From the IMG/VR virus record IMGVR_UViG_3300035070_001113, positions 1 through 43,551 of that record: DNA of 43,551 bases; one strand, given 5' to 3'. The notes beneath the pieces are model-generated. The model was not told the origin of the DNA, ran no database searches, and was given only the letters and a program-made list of their open reading frames with translations. Positions 13,894 to 22,952 of this stretch are shown piece after piece. The first letter of the stretch is position 1. The number at the start of each line of letters is the position of its first letter. This DNA comes from a virus. A program made the translations under genes and the position numbers.

Positions 13894-14603
13894 TGGCTAC
13901 TACAGACACAACAAGTTTTAATTTAGATCTTAATGAATTAGCGGAAGAAGCGTTTTCACGATGTGGAACCGAGATGCGTACTGGATATGACCTTAAAACA
14001 GCCAGACGTTCTTTAAATTTATTAACTATTGATTGGGCTAACCGAGGTATAAACTTGTGGACAATAGAAGAGGGAACTATACCTTTGACTCAAGGCACTA
14101 TTACGTATGACCTCCCCGTAGACACTATAGATTTATTAGAGCATCAGGTAAGAACAGGTTCAGGTACAAATCAACAAGACCTAACAATTAGCCGTATATC
14201 TGTAAGTACATATGCAACAATACCGAATAAAAATGCGACAGGCCGACCCATACAGATATTTATTGACAGAAAGTCTGGGGCTACTAATTCTTCCGGTGTT
14301 GTTCAAACCCCTCAAGTAAAAGTATGGCCGACTCCAGATCAAAGTAATTTTTATACTCTTGTGTACTTTAGAATGAGAAGAATACAAGATGCAGGTAATG
14401 GTGTTAACACACCAGACATACCGTTTAGAATGTTGCCTTGCTTGGTATCAGGATTAGCGTATTATCTTTCTTTAAAAATACCAGAAGCAACTGACAGAAT
14501 ACAGATGTTAAAACAAGACTATGAAGAGCAGTGGATGATAGCTTCTAGTGAAGATAGAGAGAAGGCTCCTTTGCGATTAGCACCGAGAGAGTTTTTATAT
14601 TGA
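13893..14603 (+). CDS. Head-to-tail adaptor / neck protein (probable)
   Basis: 236 residues. The N-terminal helix-rich part (LNELAEEAFSRCGTEMRTGY, DLKTARRSLNLLTIDWANRG) is followed by a beta region (WTIEEGTIPLTQGTITYDLP) and a C-terminal helical LPCLVSGLAYYLSLKIPEAT with a DRIQMLKQDYEEQW helix. This arrangement is that of phage adaptor proteins that sit under the portal (P22 gp4/T7 gp11-type role). Position between the basic-protein cluster and tail genes fits. The exact fold assignment is inference. Confidence 0.75.
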   Translation: MATTDTTSFNLDLNELAEEAFSRCGTEMRTGYDLKTARRSLNLLTIDWANRGINLWTIEEGTIPLTQGTITYDLPVDTIDLLEHQVRTGSGTNQQDLTISRISVSTYATIPNKNATGRPIQIFIDRKSGATNSSGVVQTPQVKVWPTPDQSNFYTLVYFRMRRIQDAGNGVNTPDIPFRMLPCLVSGLAYYLSLKIPEATDRIQMLKQDYEEQWMIASSEDREKAPLRLAPREFLY

Positions 14604-14604
14604 T

Positions 14605-15063
14605 ATGGGATCTAACTATGCAAGAGGCAAAAGAGCTATCGCAGAGTGCGATAGATGTGGATTTAGGTATAAATTAAAGGAATTAAAACAGCTTACAATA
14701 AAGACAAAAAGTGTTAATATTCTGGTATGCCCAGAGTGTTTTGAGCAGGATCAGCCACAATTACAACTCGGCATGTTTCCTGTAAACGACCCTCAAGCTC
14801 TGAGGAACCCACGACCAGATTTAACACGATTTGCAGAATCAGATTCCAGAAGTTATCAGTATGGGTTTGACCCTGTAGGTTTTAGCAATCCTTTTAATTT
14901 GGATCTAATAAATAATTTGTTAATATCTGGAAGTGTAGGCACAATTACTATAGGAGGAGATGCGGTTTCTAGCACCGAATCTAGTAGTGATAGTAGTGAT
15001 AGTAGTGATAGCGGAGACAGTGGTGATAGCGGAGACAGTGGTGATAGCGGAGGTGGGTATTAA
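14605..15063 (+). CDS. Zinc-ribbon protein with Ser-Asp repeat tail
   Basis: 152 residues. The N-terminal part has two Cys pairs, ECDRCGF (C15, C18) and VCPECF (C42, C45), forming a probable zinc ribbon, followed by QPQLQLGMFPVNDPQALRNP, a conserved stretch in related phage proteins. The C-terminal ~25 residues are a Ser-Asp/Ser-Gly-Asp repeat ending GGGY. It lies between two neck/adaptor genes and may be part of the connector. The function is not known. Confidence 0.75.
   Translation: MGSNYARGKRAIAECDRCGFRYKLKELKQLTIKTKSVNILVCPECFEQDQPQLQLGMFPVNDPQALRNPRPDLTRFAESDSRSYQYGFDPVGFSNPFNLDLINNLLISGSVGTITIGGDAVSSTESSSDSSDSSDSGDSGDSGDSGDSGGGY
14983..15045 (+). repeat. 9-bp tandem repeats coding SSD/SGD units
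   Basis: Seven consecutive 9-base units of AGTAGTGAT, AGCGGAGAC or AGTGGTGAT type encode SSD SSD SSD SGD SGD SGD SGD. The last four alternate in two 18-base pairs. Such in-frame repeats change length easily by slippage. Confidence 0.85.
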
Positions 15064-15080
15064 ATAAATCAGGAGAACTT

Positions 15081-15233
15081 ATGAAAGACACCGGAAAATT
15101 TAAACAACCTATGGATATGCCTGTACCAAAGCAAGATGGGTATCCAAACAATGTAGCAAACACTCAAACAGTTAAAACAAGAGGGACAGGTGCTGCTACA
15201 AAAGGTACAAACTCTTCTAAGAAACTTGGATAA
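15081..15233 (+). CDS. Small protein with TRGTGAATKGT tail
   Basis: 50 residues (MKDTGKFKQPMDMPVPKQDG ... VKTRGTGAATKGTNSSKKLG) with AGGAG eight bases before the ATG. Its stop overlaps the next start (TAATG). The RGTGAATKG ending is a recurrent tail in small marine phage proteins. No other domain is visible; it is probably disordered. The role is unknown. Confidence 0.75.
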   Translation: MKDTGKFKQPMDMPVPKQDGYPNNVANTQTVKTRGTGAATKGTNSSKKLG

Positions 15234-15910
15234 TGAACTATAGTCAATTATTTGAAACTATAAAAGGTTATTGTGAGAATGACTTTCCTGATACTTCTTT
15301 TACAGATAGTGGTGGAAATACAATTACTCTTACAAGCACCGAGCAGATTAATACATTTATAGACCAAGCAGAACAAAAAGTTTTTAACTCTGTTCAGATA
15401 TTAGATCTTAGGAAAAATGTGACAGGGGGTATGACTACAGGTAATCAGTATCTTACAGTTCCAACGGATTGGCTTGCTAACTTTTCTTTAGCGGTTATTG
15501 ATTCTTCTGGAAACTATAGTTATTTGTTGAATAAAGATGTTAATTTTATTCGTGAGGCTTTCCCGAACCCTTCTACCACAGGGCAACCTACGCACTATGC
15601 GTTGTTTGACCAAAATTCTTATATATTGGGACCGACTCCAGACGCAAATTATTCTACTGAACTTCACTATTTTTATTATCCACCATCTATTGTTACAAGC
15701 AGTACTTCTTGGTTGGGTGATAACTTTGATTCTGTTTTACTTTATGGCGCTTTGATAGAAGCACACATATTTATGAAAGGTGAGGCAGACAGTTACCAAA
15801 GCTATGTGCAGAGGTATAATGAGTCTATGGCGTTACTGAAACAATTAAGTGAAGGTAAGAATCGTCAAGATATGTATAGAACTAAACAAGTTAGGTTGGG
15901 GGTACAATGA
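15233..15910 (+). CDS. Second adaptor-like neck protein
   Basis: 225 residues: MNYSQLFETIKGYCENDFPD, TSTEQINTFIDQAEQKVFNS, then beta segments (NQYLTVPTDWLANFSLAVID; PTHYALFDQNSYILGPTPDA) and a helical C-terminus (GALIEAHIFMKGEADSYQSY). This is the pattern of SU10-type phage adaptor proteins linking portal and tail. With the 13893 gene it would make two stacked connector rings. Identity as an adaptor is well supported by pattern; ring order is unknown. Confidence 0.8.
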   Translation: MNYSQLFETIKGYCENDFPDTSFTDSGGNTITLTSTEQINTFIDQAEQKVFNSVQILDLRKNVTGGMTTGNQYLTVPTDWLANFSLAVIDSSGNYSYLLNKDVNFIREAFPNPSTTGQPTHYALFDQNSYILGPTPDANYSTELHYFYYPPSIVTSSTSWLGDNFDSVLLYGALIEAHIFMKGEADSYQSYVQRYNESMALLKQLSEGKNRQDMYRTKQVRLGVQ

Positions 15911-16197
15911 TTGGTAATAGCACATCAGTATTGTTAGGTGGTGGAGTAAAAGTTATGACAACTTCTCGTAGAGGTTTTAATACTGAGGAAGTTGCTGAAA
16001 GAGCATTAAATAAGATAATAGCTGTCGGTAGTGATTCACACCCTGCAGTTAGAGCGCAAGCTGAAGCTTTTAAAAAAGATATACGAAAAGTTTTAGTGCA
16101 ATATATGAAAGAAATGGTCAGGAGCCATAATACAACCTTAGCTCATAGGTTTAGAGAGATGGGATATCCTGAACTAATTAAATTACTAGAGGAGTAA
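15907..16197 (+). CDS. Conserved small helical protein (MIGNSTSVLLGG type)
   Basis: 96 residues starting MIGNSTSVLLGGGVKVMTTS, then RRGFNTEEVAERALNKIIAV, SHPAVRAQAEAFKKDIRKVL and a helical tail ending YPELIKLLEE. The ATG overlaps the preceding TGA (ATGA). A closely similar protein occurs in many marine podovirus-like genomes next to adaptor/tail genes, but no function is established. An alternative start lies at 15955. Confidence 0.8.
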   Translation: MIGNSTSVLLGGGVKVMTTSRRGFNTEEVAERALNKIIAVGSDSHPAVRAQAEAFKKDIRKVLVQYMKEMVRSHNTTLAHRFREMGYPELIKLLEE

Positions 16198-16200
16198 AAA

Positions 16201-16662
16201 ATGGCTATTACACAAGCAATGTGTACATCTTTTAAAGCAGAAGTATTATTGGGTGTTCACGATTTTAGACCTGACGCATCTGCTACATCGGACGTTTTTA
16301 AATTAGCGTTGTATTCTGCAGCAGCTACTTTAAGTGCTGGCACTACATCTTTTACAACAAGTAGTGAATCCACTGGAACTACTTCAGGTGGTTCTGCTCT
16401 TGTAAATTTAGGTGTTACTATAGGGGATTCTACGGGGTTTGTAGATTTCTCTGATTTAACATTTACTAACGTCACTATAAATGCGGCGGGGTGTTTAATT
16501 TATAACAGTACGCCTTCTACAAATTCAAACACTGGAGCTTCTTTAACTAACCCTGCCGTATGTGTGTTAGATTTTGGAGGTACAAAAACATCCACTTCAG
16601 GTGATTTTAGTGTAATATTTCCAGCGAATACGAGTGCTGCAGCTATAATTAGAATAGCTTAA
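16201..16662 (+). CDS. Tail-region structural protein
   Basis: 153 residues starting MAITQAMCTSFKAEVLLGVH, with HDFRPDASATSDVFKLALYS and an extended Ser/Thr/Gly-rich beta section (TINAAGCLIYNSTPSTNSNT) ending NTSAAAIIRIA. I recognise the N-terminus from virion proteins of marine phages. It is most likely a tail-associated or minor virion protein. Context: four bases after the previous gene and two before the next. Confidence 0.7.
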   Translation: MAITQAMCTSFKAEVLLGVHDFRPDASATSDVFKLALYSAAATLSAGTTSFTTSSESTGTTSGGSALVNLGVTIGDSTGFVDFSDLTFTNVTINAAGCLIYNSTPSTNSNTGASLTNPAVCVLDFGGTKTSTSGDFSVIFPANTSAAAIIRIA

Positions 16663-16663
16663 A

Positions 16664-17131
16664 ATGGCTGATGTAAATGTTAATGTAGCAAGACAAGCCG
16701 TTGCAAACGGGTGGGGTAGAGCGGCTTGGGGTGACGGTGGTTGGAACGCATCAATAACTGAACCTGACATTAGCATGACAGGAGCTGTGGGGTCTACGTT
16801 TGTTAACGCAGATGCAAATGTAAGTGGTCTATCCGGTGTCATAGGATTAAAGTTTGTAGGTGAAGAAGAAGTAGTCAGTAATAATAATCTAAGCGTTACT
16901 GGTTTTAGCGCAACAGTTGGTTTAGGTTCAATATCTGTAGCTTTAAATAATATAGTCTCTGCAACCGGGCTATCTGCAACGAGTAGTTTAGGTAGTGTAT
17001 CAGCAGAAGCTAACGCTACTACAAATGTAACTGGAGTATCCTCTGCTATGAGTTTAGGTAATAATTTAGTATGGGGGCAAATAGACACAACACAAACACC
17101 CGATTGGGGAGAAATTAAAGAAGCAGCATAG
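16664..17131 (+). CDS. Repeat-containing tail protein (SATxxLGSV repeats)
   Basis: 155 residues. The start contains GWGRAAWGDGGWNASITEPD, followed by four or five imperfect ~24-residue repeats of the form VTGLSATxxLGSVSV (SGVIGLKF; SATVGLGSISV; SATSSLGSVSA; SSAMSLGNNL) and an ending VWGQIDTTQTPDWGEIKEAA. Such repeats are found in virion proteins of marine podoviruses. The protein at 25647-25946 ends in the same repeat (SATTGLGSVTVTIT). It is probably a beta-structured tail fibre or spike component. Confidence 0.7.
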   Translation: MADVNVNVARQAVANGWGRAAWGDGGWNASITEPDISMTGAVGSTFVNADANVSGLSGVIGLKFVGEEEVVSNNNLSVTGFSATVGLGSISVALNNIVSATGLSATSSLGSVSAEANATTNVTGVSSAMSLGNNLVWGQIDTTQTPDWGEIKEAA

Positions 17132-17140
17132 GAGAATAAA

Positions 17141-18301
17141 ATGGCTTCATCATATTCAAATTTAAAAATACAACTCATGGGAACCGGAGATAACTCTGGA
17201 ACTTGGGGTACAATTACGAATACAAACTTAGGCACTGCCATAGAAGAAGCTATTTGTGAATCCGCAGATGTTGCTTTTTCTCAGGATAGCCTCACTCTTT
17301 CTTTGACAGACAGTAATGCCACTCAAGTGGCTAGGCATTTACGCCTCAATCTAACTGGTACAGGATCTGCAGGGATAACTCTTACCGTTCCTGATATAGA
17401 AAAAAACTACATAATTAATAATACTTTAGCCACTGATGTAGGAATAAAAAACTCTTCAGGATCACAAGTCACCGTCCCTAATGGTAGATCAGCGATAGTG
17501 TATAGCACAGGGTCTGGCGTAGTAGATGCGATTACAGGTTTAAATACTGCAGAAGTAACGGATTTAACAGTTACTACTAAGTTATCTGCTAACGGTACGT
17601 TAGATGTATCAGGTAACGGTTCTGTGGGAGGCACGTTTAATGTAGAAGGCGATTTAAAAAACGCTTCGGGTAATTTAACAGTAGACCCTGCTACACAAAT
17701 TGTAGAAATTAGAGGTAATGGTTCAGATACAGAAGGGCAGATAAAATTAAACTGTCATGCTAATAGTCACGGACAAACTTTAAAAGCGCAACCACACTCT
17801 CTTAATATAACTAATACTAATTTATTACCAAAAGGCGGTAACTCAACATTAGTTTCTGAAAGTGCCAGTGCGACTATTACTAATAAAATTTTTAACGCCA
17901 GTCTTAGAGAAAAAATAAATGTTTCTACAACCTCTGCTACGGGCGTAATTAATTTTAGTGTATTAGAACAAAATGCTGAATTAAGAACAAATGATGCGGC
18001 GGCAGACTTTGAGTTAAATTTTAGAGGTAGTGCAGGAGCAACATTCGCTTCCATTATGCCTACTGGCGAATCAGTATCGCTTGCATTTGAGTCAAAAATG
18101 GGTGCAACTGCGTATTATTTAGAAGCAATACAAATAGACGGTGCTACAGCCAACCCAGTGTATTGGCAAGGAGGCACTGCGCCATCTCAGGGTAATGTTA
18201 GTGGTGTGGATAGTTATTTAATAAACATTACTAGGACTACGGGAACGGCTAATTACACTTGTTTAGCATCTCAAACACAGTTCGGGAAGGTTGATTACTA
18301 A
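17141..18301 (+). CDS. Tail fibre protein
   Basis: 386 residues. The N-terminal ~130 residues (MASSYSNLKIQLMGTGDNSG, TWGTITNTNLGTAIEEAICE, then RHLRLNLTGTGSAGITLTVP) form the conserved attachment region of many phage tail fibres. The middle is low-complexity beta sequence with TLDVSGNGSVGGTFNVEGDL, the stem repeat type, and the C-terminal domain is variable-looking. Role: binding to the tail and probably the host surface. Its stop overlaps the LamG giant's start (TAATG), linking the two receptor-binding candidates. Confidence 0.85.
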   Translation: MASSYSNLKIQLMGTGDNSGTWGTITNTNLGTAIEEAICESADVAFSQDSLTLSLTDSNATQVARHLRLNLTGTGSAGITLTVPDIEKNYIINNTLATDVGIKNSSGSQVTVPNGRSAIVYSTGSGVVDAITGLNTAEVTDLTVTTKLSANGTLDVSGNGSVGGTFNVEGDLKNASGNLTVDPATQIVEIRGNGSDTEGQIKLNCHANSHGQTLKAQPHSLNITNTNLLPKGGNSTLVSESASATITNKIFNASLREKINVSTTSATGVINFSVLEQNAELRTNDAAADFELNFRGSAGATFASIMPTGESVSLAFESKMGATAYYLEAIQIDGATANPVYWQGGTAPSQGNVSGVDSYLINITRTTGTANYTCLASQTQFGKVDY

Positions 18302-21300
18302 TGCCAGTTAAAAGTCTAAAAGGCGGTATAGGAGTAAGACCTCTTGGTTTTGGTCTTGGAGCTGCTGAAGAAGAAACAGAGCCTAACTTTAATCAAACTG
18401 TATTACTTCTTCATGCAGATGGTTCTGAAGGTGCAGGAGATACATCAAATTTAGGAGATCCAAACTACAAAGCATTTAAAGATAACTCTACATCAGCTCA
18501 TGCTCTTGCTGTAGCAGGTGATGCTTATGGTAATGACTTTAGCCCATATTATTATGCTGATGGGTATTGGAGTAATTTGTTTACTGTGAATAATACTACT
18601 ATGAGTCTTACATCTACGGCTGCTTTACAATTAAGTGGAGTATTTACAGTAGAATGTTGGATTAATTTAAAGACTTTAGCAACTGATGGTGGGCCTCATC
18701 CAAGTATTCTTACTTTTCCTACTAATGGAAGTTATCAAACACAACTTTACTTAAATTCTAGTAATGATTATGTTGGTTGGTATTATAATGGAGATATAGT
18801 TAAAACAACTAATAATAGTATTTCATTAAACACATGGCATCATATTGCTGTTGCCAGAGATGCTTCAAATCAAATAGCTTTGTGGTTAGATGGAACTAGA
18901 ATAAGTGCTTTAGCTACAGGGCAATCAACATCGTATGGAAATACAAGTGGTACTTTTTATATTGGTTCTTTTAGTACGACTGGAGAATTAGATGGCTATA
19001 TATCAAATGTTAGAATAGTAAAAGGTTATGATGTTTATGGAACTACTAATACATCTATAACAGTACCTACTACTCCTCTTACAGCAATAACAGGAACTAG
19101 TTTATTAACTTGTCAATCAAATAGATTTATAGATAATGCCTCTAGCCCTCATGCTCTTACAGTGGGAAGTGGTCAATCAATATCTACCAACACACCATTC
19201 ACAGTTACAAAAACTGCAAATGTAGGCGCAGGATTTTTTGATGGTAATACTGATAATTTAACAACATCAGGAAGTTCTGATTTTGCTTTTGGTACAGGAG
19301 ACTTTACTGCTGAAGCTTGGGTATACCCTAGTAGTTTACCTTCAACTGCTGTTGTTTTAGACCTAAGATATAACAATAATGCTAATACAGATAATATATC
19401 CGCACTAACTTTGTTTGGTTCAACATTAGGATCTTTTATTGGAGCTAATAAAACAGCCGGATCTGATATACCGGTTGTAATAGGACAGTGGAATCATATT
19501 GTTGTTCAAAGAATAAGTAGCACTTTGTATTTTGCTGTTAATGGGAAAGTAAGTTCAACAACTGTTGCCTCATCAGACAATCTTAATAATACTAACCAAA
19601 GAGCAACAGTAGGTGGTAATGTAGACCAAACAACTGTGTCTATGTATACAGGTTATATAGCAGACCTTCGTGTAGTTAATGGAACAGGAGTATATGGAAC
19701 AAGTAATTTCGATGTACCAACAACATCATTAACAGCAGTAACAAATACTAAATTTCTTACATGTCAATACTCAGGAGCAGTTCGTAATGTAGGCTTCTTA
19801 GATGACTCTAAATATAATCATCGTATAACTCGTAATGGTGATGTAAGCATAGGTACATTCAGCCCATTTAGTTTAGAAGATGGGTATTGGAGTTATTATG
19901 GAGGTAATACAGGAGGTTATTACTTTGCAGATTCTGCTGATCTTGAAATAGGTACTTCAGATTTTACAATCGAATTTTGGATGAATTTAGATACAATTAG
20001 TGGAGGTGACTATCTTACTGGTAAAGTGCCTTCTAGTGGAGCAGGAGGTGATACAGCTTTTCAAATATATATGAGTGGTAGTGGAGGAGTAATAAATTTC
20101 TGGCTACAAGACACATCAGGTACTACGACTATTTCAACTCCTTCTTCTACTATATCTGCACATACATGGCATTTTATTTCTTGTGTTCGACAGAGTGGAA
20201 CAATGAGACTATATGTAGATGGAGTTCAAAAAGCTACAGGAACTAGATCAGGTTCGGTAAAAGATGTTGCAGGAGGTGTTGGAATAGGCATGACTGGTGA
20301 ATATGCTGATTATCTTGCAGGATACATGAGTAACTATAGATTTGTAATTGGTACTTGTTTGCGAAACGATGGTACTACATTTAGTGTTCCAACAACGCCT
20401 TTAACTTCAACTGGTTCAGAAACAAAAATACTTACGGCACAATCAAATAAATTTGTTGATAATTCTTCTACAGGAAGAACTCCTGTTCTTTCAGGTACAG
20501 CACCTAAAATATTACCATTCTCACCTCTTGCGCCATCTAGGTCATATAGTAAAGATGCAGTAGGTGGTAGTGTTTACTATGATGGTACTGGAGATTATTT
20601 AACTTACACAACAGATAATGCAACTCCTAGACTTAGTACAAACTGGAGCATAGAGTTTTGGATGTATTTAACTGCTCGTGGCTCTCATGGTTTTCTTCAG
20701 CAACATGGTGGAAGTGCAGGTGATTTTAACACCACAAATGGTATGTCATTTCAATTCTATGAGGTTAGTAGTACTATGTATTGGCAACCTGCAAATGGTT
20801 CAGGGGGTTCTGTAGCATTATCAACAGCAACCTTACCCCCATTATTTGCTTGGACTCACATGGTAATTAGTAATGATGGTACACAGACTTCAGTATTTAT
20901 GAATGGAGTTAGGGTGTTAAATGGAACAACTGGTTATGAAGATATGCACAATGCAACAACATCTAATAAAATTCAATTAGGATATTTAGCAGGTTCTGAC
21001 TATCCAACTGATGGTTATTTTACTGGACTGCAATATCATAACACAGAAGTTTATGATGCTAGTTCTACAACAATAACAGTTCCAACTGCTCCTAAGTCTG
21101 CCGATGCTAATACTTTATTATTATCAAACTTTACTAATGCAGGTATCATTGACCACACAATGAAAAACAACCTTGAGACAGAAAATAATACAAGAGTCTC
21201 GGGACAACAAGTTAAGTTTGGTACTGGTAGTATGTATCTTGATGGTACTGGTGATTATTTATTTTTACCATCTAATGACAATTTAGTAATGGGGACTGGT

Positions 21301-21729
21301 GATTTTACTTTTGAAATGTTCTTTTATTATGATGCAGCTAGTTATGCTGATGGATATTTAATTGACCAAAGAAATACTGCTTCACAAGCTGCAATTGCAG
21401 TATATATTCAAGCAAGTACAGGAAAATTTATTTATTATGTAAGTGGTTCTGCACGAATTAATGATGCAACTCCTGCATCCGTTAGAGCATGGCAACATTT
21501 TGCATTGGTGCGATACAATGGAACAACAACAATTTATGTTAACGGAACTGCATCAGGTTCGACATACTCTGATTCAAATAATTATGTTGCACCTAATACA
21601 TACATTGGTGCTAGATTTAATGCAACAAGTCCTTTTAATGGATATATGGACGATATTAGAATGACTAAAGGTGTTGCTAGATATACTTCAAACTTTACAG
21701 CCCCAACAAAAGCCTTTGCTAACAGATAG
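18301..21729 (+). CDS. Giant LamG-repeat receptor-binding protein
   Basis: 1142 residues carrying five tandem concanavalin A-like (LamG-type) modules. Each has the trio FTxExW (residues ~115, 335, 556, 782, 1003), WxHxxxxR-type (~178, 396, 622, 850, 1063) and DGYxxxxRxxxG-like (~231, 452, 675, 905, 1114; fully kept in modules 1, 2, 3 and 5). LamG modules bind glycans or act as adhesion units. The short N-terminus MPVKSLKGGIGVRPLGFGLG probably attaches to the tail. No enzyme motif is seen. It lies directly after the tail fibre gene. The sequence is markedly A/T-rich at third positions by eye, which fits acquisition or rapid change in a host-range gene. Confidence 0.85.
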   Translation: MPVKSLKGGIGVRPLGFGLGAAEEETEPNFNQTVLLLHADGSEGAGDTSNLGDPNYKAFKDNSTSAHALAVAGDAYGNDFSPYYYADGYWSNLFTVNNTTMSLTSTAALQLSGVFTVECWINLKTLATDGGPHPSILTFPTNGSYQTQLYLNSSNDYVGWYYNGDIVKTTNNSISLNTWHHIAVARDASNQIALWLDGTRISALATGQSTSYGNTSGTFYIGSFSTTGELDGYISNVRIVKGYDVYGTTNTSITVPTTPLTAITGTSLLTCQSNRFIDNASSPHALTVGSGQSISTNTPFTVTKTANVGAGFFDGNTDNLTTSGSSDFAFGTGDFTAEAWVYPSSLPSTAVVLDLRYNNNANTDNISALTLFGSTLGSFIGANKTAGSDIPVVIGQWNHIVVQRISSTLYFAVNGKVSSTTVASSDNLNNTNQRATVGGNVDQTTVSMYTGYIADLRVVNGTGVYGTSNFDVPTTSLTAVTNTKFLTCQYSGAVRNVGFLDDSKYNHRITRNGDVSIGTFSPFSLEDGYWSYYGGNTGGYYFADSADLEIGTSDFTIEFWMNLDTISGGDYLTGKVPSSGAGGDTAFQIYMSGSGGVINFWLQDTSGTTTISTPSSTISAHTWHFISCVRQSGTMRLYVDGVQKATGTRSGSVKDVAGGVGIGMTGEYADYLAGYMSNYRFVIGTCLRNDGTTFSVPTTPLTSTGSETKILTAQSNKFVDNSSTGRTPVLSGTAPKILPFSPLAPSRSYSKDAVGGSVYYDGTGDYLTYTTDNATPRLSTNWSIEFWMYLTARGSHGFLQQHGGSAGDFNTTNGMSFQFYEVSSTMYWQPANGSGGSVALSTATLPPLFAWTHMVISNDGTQTSVFMNGVRVLNGTTGYEDMHNATTSNKIQLGYLAGSDYPTDGYFTGLQYHNTEVYDASSTTITVPTAPKSADANTLLLSNFTNAGIIDHTMKNNLETENNTRVSGQQVKFGTGSMYLDGTGDYLFLPSNDNLVMGTGDFTFEMFFYYDAASYADGYLIDQRNTASQAAIAVYIQASTGKFIYYVSGSARINDATPASVRAWQHFALVRYNGTTTIYVNGTASGSTYSDSNNYVAPNTYIGARFNATSPFNGYMDDIRMTKGVARYTSNFTAPTKAFANR

Positions 21730-21737
21730 GAGACAAA

Positions 21738-22202
21738 ATGTATATTGCAAAAGTAGATGGAAATGTTGTCGGTGAAATAGTACATTACACAAAAGTGTTT
21801 CGTACTGTGCCTACTGATGACCAATTAACGAAAAGAGGTTATAAAAAGATTAACAAGTTTAAGCCTCACGATAATCTAACAGAAGCACTAACTGGAACAA
21901 CTCCATACGTATCTGGTTCTTACGTATTCACTGTAGAAAAAACTGATTTAACTTCTGATGAAATAACAGATAGAAAAAACTCAGCCATGAATAAAATAAG
22001 AGCCACTAGGGATGAAATGTTAAAAGCTACAGACTGGGCTGCAATTAAAAAAGCCGAAACCGGAGAGGCTATGCCTAGCGCTATGGCTTCATATAGACAG
22101 GCTTTGCGTAATGTCCCTGCTACAATCGGTAATGCAGATCCTAGAACATGGAGTGATTGGCCTACAATAAGTTTAGATGGTAGTTCTGCTACTGGGGTAT
22201 AA
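21738..22202 (+). CDS. Tail-fibre-associated protein, assembly-chaperone-like
   Basis: 154 residues following the receptor-binding gene, with GGAG upstream. The N-terminal part is beta (MYIAKVDGNVVGEIVHYTKV); the C-terminal part MNKIRATRDEMLKATDWAAI...MPSAMASYRQALRNVPATIG and a final DWPTI matches the R-x-x-R-D-x-x-L-x-x-T-D-W/Y-R-Q-A-L pattern of small phage proteins encoded beside tail fibres, some thought to be fibre assembly chaperones. The function is inferred from pattern and place. Confidence 0.65.
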   Translation: MYIAKVDGNVVGEIVHYTKVFRTVPTDDQLTKRGYKKINKFKPHDNLTEALTGTTPYVSGSYVFTVEKTDLTSDEITDRKNSAMNKIRATRDEMLKATDWAAIKKAETGEAMPSAMASYRQALRNVPATIGNADPRTWSDWPTISLDGSSATGV

Positions 22203-22230
22203 ATAGGGTGGAGAAAAGAGCCAATGTTAG

Positions 22231-22749
22231 ATGATAGATCCCATCACTGCATTGACTGCAGCAAATTTAGCCTTCAATGGTGTCAAGAAAGCCATTCAGG
22301 TAGGCAGAGACCTAGAAGATATTTTTAGTCAATTATCGACTTGGAGCGGACATGTTTCTGATTTACAAGAATGGATGGGTCAGGAAAGGAAGTTCAAAAA
22401 ACCGACTTTATGGCAAAAACTAACATGGGATAAAAGCGAAACGGCAGAGGCATTTGATGAACTTATCGCAAAAAAGAAGATTAAAGAGATGGAAGATGCA
22501 ATCAAACATGAATTTACATGGGGAAAGCTTCACCATCTTGGAATGGATGGGCCTTATGGCTACCGAGCCTTTATTAAGATACGTCGGGAAATCAAAGAAA
22601 AACGGAAGAAACAAATATACAATCAGATGCGAAGGCGGAAAGCTTTTATATATAACACAAAGATGGGAGTGGCAATTGGAACCCTTGTATTGATTTTGAT
22701 ATGGCTACTACATTTTGGATGGACAGCAATTATGGAAGCAAGTAAATGA
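22231..22749 (+). CDS. Membrane-anchored protein of the lysis region
   Basis: 172 residues: MIDPITALTAANLAFNGVKK, a charged helical middle (EAFDELIAKKKIKEMEDAIK), a very basic stretch (EIKEKRKKQIYNQMRRRKAF) and one C-terminal membrane segment (GVAIGTLVLILIWLLHFGWT, ~148-167). The basic-then-TM order suggests a tail-anchored inner membrane protein. I recognise the MIDPITALTAA start from conserved cyanophage/marine phage proteins. An ATG at 22224 in another frame is better placed for the GGTGGAG site but gives only a 33-residue frame. Confidence 0.7.
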   Translation: MIDPITALTAANLAFNGVKKAIQVGRDLEDIFSQLSTWSGHVSDLQEWMGQERKFKKPTLWQKLTWDKSETAEAFDELIAKKKIKEMEDAIKHEFTWGKLHHLGMDGPYGYRAFIKIRREIKEKRKKQIYNQMRRRKAFIYNTKMGVAIGTLVLILIWLLHFGWTAIMEASK

Positions 22750-22952
22750 TTAGCGTGGCGTTTTGGGTGGCTACCATGGTTCCACATGTAGACCAGTACT
22801 ATTGTAAGTTGCAATGGGTGGAAAGAGATTTATGTTATTACTGGTGTGCTAATACTAAAAGAGGATTTAATTGGTTTGAACCAAGAGCAGTAAAAGGATG
22901 TAAGCTAGAAAAGTTGTTTTATAAAGTAGAAAAGGAAAAATCGAGTGCTTAA
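22746..22952 (+). CDS. Small lysis-cassette protein, function unknown
   Basis: 68 residues starting MISVAFWVATMVPHVDQYYC, with a start overlapping the preceding stop (ATGA) and an end overlapping the holin start by 8 bases. It contains four Cys and many aromatic residues (CKLQWVERDLCYYWC). The first ~12 residues are hydrophobic but too short to be a sure signal. It could be a lysis accessory; no family is recognised. Confidence 0.6.
   Translation: MISVAFWVATMVPHVDQYYCKLQWVERDLCYYWCANTKRGFNWFEPRAVKGCKLEKLFYKVEKEKSSA

Noticed and set aside
16597-17241. Minus-strand open frame of 214 codons across two tail genes
   Set aside because: It spans two plausible plus-strand genes that have ribosome sites and repeats; its product is a Pro/Val/Thr-rich antisense translation.
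18301-21729. Diversity-generating retroelement target in the LamG protein
   Set aside because: No reverse transcriptase gene and no template/variable repeat pair were seen in the window.
22224-22325. 33-residue frame starting at ATG 22224 (MLDDRSHHCIDCSKF)
   Set aside because: It is better spaced from the GGTGGAG site, but it overlaps the MIDPITALTAA gene in another frame and no supporting pattern is visible beyond a chance HxxC-like string.
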